A stretch of 5,290 nt of DNA from a bacterium (GCA_030019105.1 JASEGY010000116.1:3842-9131), one strand, 5' to 3'; shown: positions 1 through 4,946, counted from the stretch's first letter. Program-made: numbers and translations. Notes: generated from the letters alone by a model not told the origin.

Positions 1-157
1 TACTATAGTGCTTAAGAAAAAGATTTTGGGGTTGGCTATCAATTGGAGTTTAGGCTTTAGCCTTTCATAACTAATGAAATCCTAAAGGATTAACTCCAAA
101 AGTTGAACAGCCTGTCTTGAGTTCGCTTACCCCAAAAACATTATCTTAAAAGCTATA
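1..157. repeat. Large imperfect palindrome, possible MITE-like element
   Basis: This non-coding stretch folds back on itself along almost its whole length. Positions 4-36 match the reverse complement of 125-157 at about 25 of 33 positions. Inside them, 43-68 pair with 74-99 at 21 of 26 positions around the 5-nt loop AACTA. The inner arms each contain their own palindromes (GGCTTTAGCC near 53-62 and AATCCTAAAGGATT at 79-92), so a branched cruciform is possible. A size near 155 bp with inverted ends fits a small non-autonomous transposable element. The left flank lies outside the window, so no target duplication can be tested. It abuts a coding remnant at about 158, so it may have inserted into or replaced the body of that gene. 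No U-tract follows the hairpin, so it does not look like an ordinary terminator. Confidence 0.55.
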
Positions 158-224
158 CCTTGGTCCGGTTTATGGGATTGCTCCGGCAGGCAAGACCATC
201 AAGCTAAGCTGGATTGAATACTGA
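158..224 (+). pseudogene. 3' remnant of a fibre or baseplate-like gene
   Basis: A short open stretch reads LGPVYGIAPAGKTIKLSWIEY and then stops at TGA 222-224. The frame is closed upstream by TAA at 147-149, inside the palindromic element. The composition (alternating small and aromatic residues ending in a beta-strand-like KLSWIEY) resembles the C-terminus of a structural tail protein. The next gene starts 22 nt downstream on the same strand, as in a fibre operon. The piece is too short for a firm family call. It is listed because the frame stops cleanly just before a plausible ribosome binding site and its 5' part is missing. Confidence 0.4.
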
Positions 225-246
225 GCAGCGAAAGGGTGAGGGTCGT

Positions 247-507
247 ATGAGCGTAAGTTTCACCAGCGCAGGAGTTAGCTTGCCTCCGGGTAAGGAGAAT
301 CAGTTTCTGCAATATCTGGATGGTCGATGGCAGGCCGCAACTCCCTTTTCCAGGGATATTGATACGGTTTCGACCGACCATGAACTGGACGCAACGACGA
401 ATATCCTTTTCGTTGATGCCACGGATCACGATATTCATGTCCTGCTTCCTCCTGTGGCCGACGTCGAAGACAGAAGCTATAAAAAAGAAGAAAGGAGGGA
501 ATGTTGA
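247..507 (+). pseudogene. Phage tail-associated protein, N-terminal part, 3' truncated
   Basis: ATG 247 follows a purine-rich stretch (AAAGGGTGAGGG) and gives an 86-residue product. Residues 1-78 look genuine: MSVSFTSAGVSLPPG, then a module around LDATTNILFVDATDHD and LLPPVADVEDRSY. That module resembles the TLDATxxxVLVDAT...VTLPxAADVxxRxY pattern common in beta-rich phage fibre and appendage proteins. In such proteins the strand normally continues with a VKK/IKR-type repeat. Here the frame runs into KKEERREC and stops at 505-507. Those last codons are simply the ribosome binding region of the next gene (AAAGGAGGG, 491-499), so the 3' end was probably lost and the stump joined to the leader of gene 508. 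An upstream in-frame ATT at 214 is a worse start. The role as an appendage component is inferred. Confidence 0.6.
491..499 (+). promoter_or_regulatory. Ribosome binding site for the gene at 508
   Basis: AAAGGAGGG lies 8 nt before ATG 508. It is a near-perfect anti-Shine-Dalgarno match and fixes the start of the fibre gene, even though the preceding truncated frame reads through it and stops at 505-507. Confidence 0.75.
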
Positions 508-885
508 ATGGCAACCAGACGTAGACAGATTTTCTTTGGGGCCGATGCTCCGGCATCTCCGGCTCTAAATGAGCTGTGGTATGACACTACAGGCGGAGCC
601 GGTGGGGTGCTGAAGCGGTGTACTGTTGGAGGCCCAACTCCGACCTTCCAGGCTCTCAATGACATCGATGCCTGGAATGCAAAGTTGTCAAAAAGTGCAA
701 CCAGGGAGGAGGGACTCCTACCTTCACTGAGGTTGAAGGAGGAGTAGGTGGCGCTAATGTTGCAACCAAAGTTGTGGCTGTTGATGGTAGTGGCGACTTC
801 ACGGATATTCAGCCTGCTGTTAATGCGTTGCCTGCTGATGGAGGTGCGGTCTATGTCAAAGAGGGCATTTATGATGAATCGGTCG
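508..885 (+). pseudogene. Tail fibre / beta-helix tailspike, frameshifted and 3' truncated
   Basis: The gene begins at ATG 508 (MATRRRQIFFG). Frame 1 carries a short fibre module, ELWYDTTGG...LKRCTVGGPTPTFQALND, up to about 665. Frame 1 then degrades and stops at 745-747. From about 684 the sense passes to frame 3: a second copy of the module (VVKKCNQGGGTPTFTEVEG), then VAVDGSGDFTDIQPAVNALP and GGAVYVKEGIYDESV (771-884). The latter is the classic start of a right-handed parallel beta-helix of the pectate lyase/pectinesterase type found in phage tailspikes. The two module copies suggest that a deletion or slip between repeats shifted the frame by about 665-690. The beta-helix is cut after only its first turns; real ones run for several hundred residues. 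The frame then continues into a different protein. An enzymatic spike is likely for the ancestor, but nothing functional is expected now. Confidence 0.65.
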
Positions 886-1148
886 AGACTCAATATCAGC
901 CGCCAGTGACAATTAAAGGAAGGGCCAAGATTGAAAAGGATAGATTAGTCCTGCCCGGTGGAGAATCCTTAGATGTCGATGGTCGAGTTACCTTCCGGAC
1001 TGAGGAACTGAGGGCGAAGGGAGTTCAATTGGACTTCGGTGCCAGGATCGGTGTTGATGGAGGATCATATCTCGTAATCCGTATTGAAAGGACTTCTGAA
1101 GTAGGAGACGAATTTCTCCTTACCAGGGTCTTCTTACAAAAAGCATGA
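886..1148 (+). pseudogene. Head-tail closure/neck-like protein, C-terminal part
   Basis: In the same frame as the beta-helix start, the character changes after residue stretch GIYDESV. The rest includes PVTIKGRAKIEKDRLVLPGG, VDGRVTFRTEELRAKGVQLD and SYLVIRIERTSEVGDEF, ending at TGA 1146-1148 (FLQKA). This two-part beta-sheet pattern, with KDRLVLPGG followed by a basic VIRIER strand, resembles small head-closure or head-tail joining proteins of tailed phages. Its position directly before a tail-completion gene and the sheath supports that reading. The N-terminus is missing, so the piece is fused in frame to the tailspike fragment at about 880-925. Its stop overlaps the next start in an ATGA (1145-1148), an arrangement that favours coupled translation and suggests that this downstream junction is ancestral. 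The family assignment is by resemblance and context only. Confidence 0.5.
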
Positions 1149-1414
1149 CTAAAGGCAGATTCGGAGATTGGAAGAAATGCAGAGATATTATGCGGGGATA
1201 CGACCGCCGTATAGCCAAGAAGTGCACCGTCGCCTTGATGCGGGCGGGGCTGAAACTGGAATCAATCATCAAGGATCGAATCATTCAAAGCAAGGGCATG
1301 AGCCCCCTTCATCCATTCACCATTGTCATGCAAGGCTCCAGTAAGCCCCTGATCGATAGAAAGGAGGAGGTTAAGAATGGCCAAAGAATATTTGGGGCCT
1401 GGAGTTTTCGTTGA
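1145..1414 (+). pseudogene. Tail completion / virion morphogenesis protein (gp10/gpG-like), 3' truncated
   Basis: ATG 1145 overlaps the preceding stop. The genuine part (residues 1 to about 69) has a basic N-terminus, then an amphipathic helix (RIAKKCTVALMRAGLKLESIIK), then GMSPLHPFTIVMQGSSKPLID. The pattern of G-x-x-P-L-x-x-x-T followed by KG/QGSSKPLIDTG is typical of HK97 gp10-like and Mu gpG-like tail-completion proteins, which sit between neck and tail tube. In intact relatives SKPLID is followed by TGxLxxSI and more strands. Here it turns into RKEEV, which is the ribosome binding region of the sheath gene read in this frame, and the product ends inside the sheath gene at 1412-1414. So the last third has been deleted up to the sheath leader at about 1352. 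Confidence 0.65.
1361..1370 (+). promoter_or_regulatory. Ribosome binding site for the tail sheath gene
   Basis: AAGGAGGAGG ends 6 nt before ATG 1377, a very strong Shine-Dalgarno sequence. It decides the sheath start and also marks where the upstream tail-completion gene is broken. Confidence 0.8.
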
Positions 1415-1802
1415 AGAGATTCCAAGCGGCACTTATCCTATTCAAGCCGTCGGAACTTCAACCGCAGGCTTTGTGGGTGTCGCCACGAAAGGGCCCCTGA
1501 ACCAACCCATGCTCATCACGAATTGGTCGCAATTTGTCAAGCATTACGGAAGTTATCGCAGAGATTCTTTCCTGGCTTATACGGTTTATGGATTCTTCCT
1601 TAACAAGGGGAAGAGGTGCTATGTCAATCGGGTGGCTTCCGCATCAGCAGCGATTGCGTCCTACCTTCTTGAAGACCCTACTCCAGACGGACCCGGGCTC
1701 GGGCAGATTTTTACTATTTCGGCTCTCAACGAAGGAACCTGGGGCAATTCTCTCTCTTATAGTATTACCCGGCAACATTTGCGTTATCCACGAGAATTAT
1801 AG
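1377..1802 (+). pseudogene. Contractile tail sheath protein, N-terminal fragment
   Basis: The protein starts MAKEYLGPGVFVEEIPSG, then PIQAVGTSTAGFVGVATKGP, then a stretch containing ITNWSQFVKHYG and GFFLNKGKRCYVNRV. These are hallmark N-terminal motifs of the phage tail sheath family (T4 gp18-like), including the PGVxVEE...G start that forms the linking strand between sheath subunits. The sheath contracts to drive the tube through the target envelope. Families usually run from about 380 to over 500 residues; here only 141 codons are open. The sheath pattern lasts to about NEGTWGNSLSYSI (near 1770). The last residues (RQHLRYPREL) belong to an unrelated tract leading into the 9-bp repeat array. 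The C-terminal domain and any tail-tube gene are absent. Identification is secure; function is lost. Confidence 0.9.
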
Positions 1803-1821
1803 AGATCACAAGGGTCGATAA

Positions 1822-1857
1822 TTTTTGTCCTTTGTGTCCCTTATGTCCCTTATGTCC
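1822..1857. repeat. Four 9-bp tandem repeats (NTTNTGTCC)
   Basis: Units TTTTTGTCC, TTTGTGTCC, CTTATGTCC and CTTATGTCC follow each other exactly, then TTTGTGATT. Past the array lies GGTAAATTGGTTTGGTTGCGGC and then the palindrome GAGGCCTC (1893-1900). The whole 1771-1915 tract has no coding sense and separates the cut sheath gene from the spike gene. I recall similar CCTTTGTG(T)CC runs followed by a TTGGTTTGGTTGCGGC-like tail as dispersed intergenic sequence in environmental bacterial genomes, but I cannot search for it here. It is probably a repeat element sitting in the deletion scar. Confidence 0.7.
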
Positions 1858-1919
1858 TTTGTGATTGTGGTAAATTGGTTTGGTTGCGGCAAGAGGCCTC
1901 GCTATAAGTGAGTGGGTAG

Positions 1920-2195
1920 ATGAACTTACAAGAGATACTCGAAGATGAAAAATTGACCAGGCTGAAGAATAGATATTTCGGCATCTGGCGGGGTGTGGTC
2001 ACTAACGTCAATGATCCAAAGGGCCTTGGCCGGATCAAGGCAAAGGTGCACGAGCTTCTGGGGGATAAGGATGAAACCAACTGGGCTTCGTATTGCGCTC
2101 CCTTCGGAGGAGGTGGACACGGCTGGTTTTTCATGCTATCTCCGGTGACTAAGGGAGCGAAAGACTGCCCCCTATCGATACGGTGGGGGGCCTAA
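1920..2195 (+). pseudogene. Baseplate assembly protein V / gp5-VgrG-type spike, N-terminal fragment
   Basis: ATG 1920 has only a weak ribosome binding site (GTGAGTGGG). The protein has RYFGIWRGVVTNVNDPKGLG, then RIKAKVHELLGDKDETNWASYCAPFGGGGHGWFFM. This is the OB-fold of the phage baseplate V/gp5/VgrG family: a strand ending in G(I/V)V, the NDP-x-GLGRIKV turn, the W-A-x-x-x-P-F/Y segment and GxGWFFxP. These proteins form the central spike hub at the tail tip. About 73 of 91 residues fit; after WFFML the frame runs into an out-of-frame piece of the baseplate J gene and stops at 2193-2195. Intact forms continue with GDxVxVxFExGDxxxPxxxG and a needle, all missing here. Confidence 0.82.
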
Positions 2196-2544
2196 AGGAA
2201 ATGTGGGAGCCTACACGATCGATCAATTACGAAGCTCCCACGCCTACATCGATTCATGCCATAACAAAGAAGCGGCTAAAGGGGGAGGGGATGAAGAGAC
2301 AGTAGAGCAGGCCATTGAGAGAGGCCCGACTGAGCAACTAAAGACCAGAAATCGGGCGGTCACCGCTGAAGATTTTGAGACTTTAGCTCTGGAGAGTTCC
2401 ACGGGAATTGCCCGGGCGAAGGCCCTTCCTCTCTTCGACCCAGCTAATCCGGACGGGGAAACTCCAGGCGTGGTCTCGGTCATTGTTGTGCCGGAAGGTG
2501 GAGGAACTATGAGCGAAGGGTATCCTCTTCAAAAGTTATGGTAA
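2160..2544 (+). pseudogene. Baseplate J/gp6-like assembly protein, internal fragment
   Basis: Frame 1 is open from 2149 and takes on clear family sense from about 2164: APYRYGGGPKGNVGAYTIDQ, then SSHAYIDSCHNKEAAKGGGD, then a VEQAIERGPTEQLKTRNRAV stretch, TAEDFETLALESSTGIARAKAL and GVVSVIVVPEGGG. The block of YRYGGGxxGNVxAGTI, NPxxAxGGxDxET and RTRxRAVTAEDFExLA is characteristic of putative baseplate assembly proteins related to gpJ and T4 gp6. These form the baseplate ring that triggers sheath contraction. Intact proteins are several hundred residues longer at the N-terminus. The GTG at 2203 lies within the conserved motif and is not a natural start. The C-terminus is also cut: after VVPEGGG the sequence reads TMSEGYPLQKLW and stops at 2542-2544. 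Both ends are therefore deletion scars. Confidence 0.82.
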
Positions 2545-2636
2545 CTCGGGACATTCTCTCAAATCAAGTTGGTAGATGTTCTAACCAGTATACAGAAATC
2601 TTGTATTACTCATCACTACTTTTTTACTTACCCTAA
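2545..2636. other. Short non-coding gap between baseplate J and fibre fragments
   Basis: All frames lack coding sense. The tract is A+T-rich toward its right end (TACTTTTTTACTTACCC) and begins with CTCGGGACATTCTC. No promoter, terminator hairpin or clear repeat could be supported. It probably marks another deletion or insertion scar, because the genes on both sides are incomplete. Confidence 0.4.
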
Positions 2637-3392
2637 GATTTGAAGAGGATACAGCGAAGCCTTGAAGAAGAGCTTGGCACCACCCAGTATAAGTACATGC
2701 GGGATTCTTATTACCTGCAGGCAAGAACTACCACCCCACCAGATACGGCAATTGAGCTTGCCAGGGTTGAACTCGAAGCCGGAGCAACGGCAATATTTGA
2801 TGTAGCCGACCCGAATAATCCGGGAGTCAATGAAATCGATCTTCGCTATCGGAAGTATACAGGAAAGGAGGTCGTCAATCTCCAGGAGCTTTCGGATGTA
2901 AGCAAAGAAGAAGCGGATGCCTTCAATACAATGAATAACCCTTCGGCCTCGAATCCGGTTGCTACTATTCAAGACGTAGATAACAGGGTCGATCCTGTTA
3001 AAGATGAAGTTGAAACGGCCAGGGGCGACAGAAGCAGCCTGGATTCCCGTCTGGATGTGATGCTCAAAGAGGATGGCACCTTTAAGGGGATCACTTCGAT
3101 CAATCCTCAACCTCCTCTATCTGGAGGCGGGACAAGCGGAACCGTCCAGATTGGAATTGCCCCGGCAACTCCTACCGAAGCTGGTTCAATGTCTGCCGCT
3201 GACAAGGCAAAACTTAACGAAATAGAAGTAGGGGCAACCGCTGATATGACTGGCGAGGAGATAGTTAATCTGATTGAATCCTCGGAACTGCTCACATTAA
3301 GCAAAGGAGCACCCGGAAGTAAAGATCAACCTCAACTTTATTCCCAACCACAATGGAAGCGGTTTGATCCGATTTCTGAAGCAAGTCAATGA
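2637..3392 (+). pseudogene. Tail fibre protein fragment
   Basis: Frame 3 is open from a stop at 2634. TTG 2640 is the first possible start, with no ribosome binding site, so the N-terminus is probably cut. Recognisable blocks are: a region with FDVADPNNPGVNEIDLRYRK (residues 53-72); a stalk-like segment with NRVDPVKDEVETARGDRSSL and DSRLDVMLKEDGTFKG (about 115-150), a repeat type common in fibre shafts; a glycine-rich LSGGGTSGTVQIGIA; and EAGSMSAADKAKLNEIEVGA followed by TADMTGEEIVNLIESS. The last is a very common fibre motif (SAADKAKLxGIExGATADQTxxEI). Sense ends at about 3295; the remaining codons to 3392 read, out of frame, the downstream radical SAM fragment. Fibres bind the target cell. 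The receptor-binding tip would lie beyond the cut and is missing. Confidence 0.75.
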
Positions 3393-4010
3393 ACTGGAGC
3401 TTCCTTCCCACATAACCGTCACTCCCTCTTATCTGACGGAATCCAAGGTCTCCGGCCCGGTGGAATTTAACGTGGCTAACTATCTCAAGGAGATGATCGA
3501 GGTAGTGGAGAACCAGGAAGATATTCTTGGCCGGGTAAATGTTGATCCAGGCAAGAGAGTCTCTGGCTTTTCGTCCACGATCTCCAACTCCTGGGTTGCA
3601 AGCGGAGAACGATCACCCTGTCGGATAAAGGGTATGCCCTTTGTAACATATTCAACTGTGAGGGGAAAATCTTCAAAGGCCCCTTAGAGGCGGCTGCTTT
3701 TATCTGGGAAAGATTGGTGAGGGTCTGCCGGGATTGTGAGTTCTACCCTGACGACTGCATTGAAGCGATCAGAACTGACAGATGTTCCAGATTCAAGCTG
3801 GGTTGTAATCATTGTCCCATCATCTACATCTGCGCCCTTCGGTGTCCTTATGCCCGTGAGGTTGAAGCCGACCTCTGGGTGGGTAAGACGGATTTGCAGT
3901 GTATTGGATATCCTCTCCTCAGAATCTTTGCCAACTGGCTTATGCACAGGAATAGGAGCTGGAAAGAGATTCAAGGAGAGGTAACCACAATGCAGACGGT
4001 AACTCCATAA
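3301..4010 (+). pseudogene. Radical SAM protein with SPASM domain, C-terminal half, frameshifted
   Basis: Frame 1 opens after TAA 3298 and reads HPEVKINLNFIPNHNGSGLI, RFLKQVNELELPSHITVTPS and VEFNVANYLKEMIEVVE. This fits the later strand-helix units of a radical SAM barrel and lines up with residues of similar pattern near the end of the next gene. At about 3540-3546 the sense moves to frame 3 (TGA at 3543 blocks direct reading), continuing WLFVHDLQLLG and on to TAA 4008. Frame 3 carries C (3597)-x10-G-x3-C (3642), then C (3726), C (3735), C (3756) and C (3783), then the run C (3804)-x2-C-x5-C-x3-C-x18-C (3900). That last run is the canonical SPASM spacing, which binds an auxiliary [4Fe-4S] cluster in enzymes that modify peptides or proteins. 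The first part of SPASM (usually G-x4-C) is one residue short. The N-terminal half with CxxxCxxC is absent. Its substrate is unknown. Confidence 0.72.
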
Positions 4011-4016
4011 GGAGGA
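4011..4016 (+). promoter_or_regulatory. Ribosome binding site for the second radical SAM gene
   Basis: GGAGGA directly follows the stop of the upstream frame (TAA 4008-4010) and precedes GTG 4025 by 8 nt. This supports the GTG start and suggests that the two radical SAM genes were co-transcribed. Confidence 0.75.
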
Positions 4017-4024
4017 GCGATCAA

Positions 4025-4627
4025 GTGAATAATGGATTAGAGACAGCCAGTATATATCTTACTGAGAACTGCAACCTGAAATGTGACTACTGCTATGAAG
4101 ACCATAATGGCCGGGTGATGGATTCTCAGGTAATGGATAGGGTTATCGAGTTCTGCTGTGATAATGCCTGGCAGAAGCAATTCAGGTTCTGGCTCTTTGG
4201 TGGAGAGCCATTTTTGGTGGAGGATCGTATCCTCGAATTCATCCCAAAGGCAATCCAAACGGCTCGGAAGAAGGGGATTACTCCCAGGTTTAATGTCCTG
4301 ACCAACGGAACGATCTTTAGTTCGGCTTTTGCCGAGTTTTGGAGATCTCACGGATATGTTGCCCTGCAAGTCAGTCTGGATGGAGTCAAAGAGGCTCACG
4401 ACCGACATCGGAAGACGAAGGATGGGAAACCTACCTTCTCAAGGATTGTGGAGAATATCAAGGAGTATCTCAAGTACCGGCGAGACTTACATATCCGCTT
4501 GACGGTGATGCTGGATACGGTGAGATTCCTCTCTGAATCCATCCGATTCATCCTGAATCTGGGAGTAAGGACTTTTGCCCTTATGCCTGTGCATGAGGTG
4601 GAATGGAGGAAAACGGACAAAAAATAG
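4025..4627 (+). pseudogene. Radical SAM protein, N-terminal half (SPASM part missing)
   Basis: The GTG start gives MNNGLETASIYLTENC..., with the cluster motif CNLKCDYC at residues 16-23 (C16, C20, C23) that binds the SAM-cleaving [4Fe-4S] cluster. Other core motifs follow: FGGEP at 58-62 (SAM binding), LTNGT at 92-96, VSLDG at 116-120, and barrel strands around IRLTVML and FALMPVHEVEW near residues 165-195. These are typical of SPASM/twitch-class radical SAM enzymes, which generate a 5'-deoxyadenosyl radical to modify peptides, proteins or cofactors. Such enzymes are usually 350-480 residues; this frame ends at 200 with WRKTDKK. No auxiliary-cluster cysteines remain, so the C-terminal domain has been lost at about 4605. 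All N-terminal catalytic residues are intact. An active truncated enzyme cannot be excluded, but seems unlikely because the barrel is incomplete. No peptide substrate gene is recognisable beside it. Confidence 0.85.
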
Positions 4628-4764
4628 TTGCAAGTTTGGTTAGGCTATGGTATTTTAGTAGGGGTAAAGCGACATGGAGGCATTAGGCTTCTTGCAGTTG
4701 TGCGGTTATGTTGCCAACATTATTGTTCCAAAGTTCCGTGATGGGAATGAGGATGTTTCCATAC
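4628..4764. other. Scar region after the radical SAM fragment
   Basis: Immediately after the stop of the second radical SAM fragment the sequence loses radical SAM sense in all frames. The only open frame of note is the 40-codon one starting at 4674. No terminator hairpin, promoter or repeat could be supported here. Together with the 150-bp element it makes up the roughly 330-bp gap before the secreted-protein gene. Confidence 0.4.
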
Positions 4765-4796
4765 CTACTAACTGGCCAGCAGTAAGTTCTCCATAA
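4674..4796 (+). CDS. 40-codon open frame, possible gene remnant interrupted by the 150-bp element
   Basis: ATG 4674 opens MEALGFLQLCGYVANIIVPK and continues FRDGNEDVSIPTNWPAVSSP to TAA 4794. I do not recognise it, and there is no good ribosome binding site before it. Its last codons lie inside the left end of the inverted-repeat element, so the natural end was different. If that element and one target copy are removed, this frame continues without a stop through CCT-ACT-AAG into the secreted-protein gene at 4960. It could be a fragment of a disrupted gene, part of that gene's leader, or chance. Confidence 0.25.
   Translation: MEALGFLQLCGYVANIIVPKFRDGNEDVSIPTNWPAVSSP
4765..4771. repeat. Left copy of 7-bp target site duplication
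   Basis: CTACTAA directly abuts the left end of the 150-bp element and is repeated exactly at its right end. Confidence 0.8.
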
Positions 4797-4921
4797 GTGC
4801 TTGATTTCTCGACACTTAAGTTTTTAGCAATTCAGCTATAAGCGCATAGAGAAAACGCTTTAGTTTCAGCAACTTACAGAGTGTCCATCCTGGGAAAAGC
4901 TGAGAACTTACTACTGTCCAG
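4772..4921. mobile_element. 150-bp MITE-like element with 20-bp terminal inverted repeats
   Basis: The left end 4772-4791 (CTGGCCAGCAGTAAGTTCTC) matches the reverse complement of the right end 4902-4921 at 18 of 20 positions. Further in, GACACTTAAGTT (from 4811) and the reverse complement of the region around 4871-4885 (GACACT-CTGTAAGTT) also agree loosely. The element is flanked by a perfect 7-bp direct repeat CTACTAA at 4765-4771 and 4922-4928, the footprint expected of a transposition target duplication. It encodes no protein, so it is a non-autonomous (MITE) element that would depend on a transposase elsewhere. A small hairpin, AAGCG (4840-4844) with CGCTT (4856-4860), lies in its centre. 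I cannot assign the parental IS family. Its right end lies 38 nt before ATG 4960, so it may have altered that gene's leader. Confidence 0.85.
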
Positions 4922-4928
4922 CTACTAA
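4922..4928. repeat. Right copy of 7-bp target site duplication
   Basis: CTACTAA directly abuts the right end of the 150-bp element. The matching copy at 4765-4771 supports insertion by transposition. Confidence 0.8.
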
Positions 4929-4946
4929 GATTAACATGTTAACAGC

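Noticed and set aside
1..157. Rho-independent terminator
   Set aside because: The stem is long and imperfect, mostly A+T in its outer arms, and no U-tract follows; the inverted-repeat element explanation fits better.
477..893. Opposite-strand frame of 138 codons
   Set aside because: It overlaps fibre/beta-helix coding sense on the plus strand; Ser/Arg-rich composition is typical of antisense shadows.
1822..1857. CRISPR array
   Set aside because: Units are only 9 bp and contiguous, with no spacers.
2203..2544. GTG 2203 as the real start of a short baseplate gene
   Set aside because: It falls inside the conserved YRYGGGxxGNVGA motif, whose first half is encoded just upstream in the same frame, and it lacks a proper ribosome binding site.
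2545..2636. Insertion sequence end (CTCGGGACATTCTC)
   Set aside because: No matching inverted repeat or target duplication was found in the window.
2628..3110. Opposite-strand frame of 160 codons
   Set aside because: It is antisense to the fibre frame, which has clear fibre motifs; it has no ribosome binding site or family pattern.
158..3300. Functional extracellular contractile injection system
   Set aside because: Sheath, spike and baseplate genes are all truncated, there is no tube or ATPase, and neck-type proteins suggest a phage origin.
3684..3974. Opposite-strand frame of 96 codons (MNLFPAPIPVHKPVGKDSEE...)
   Set aside because: The plus-strand frame 3 over the same bases has the canonical SPASM cysteine spacing and fits the gene order; the minus frame lacks a ribosome binding site and any family sense.
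3736..3984. Plus frame 1 of 82 codons rich in Ser/Thr
   Set aside because: It is a shadow of the Cys-rich frame 3, with no start signal and no recognisable motif.
4801..4860. Promoter inside the 150-bp element reading into the secreted protein gene
   Set aside because: TTGATT at 4801-4806 resembles a -35 box, but no convincing -10 box lies 16-18 nt downstream.
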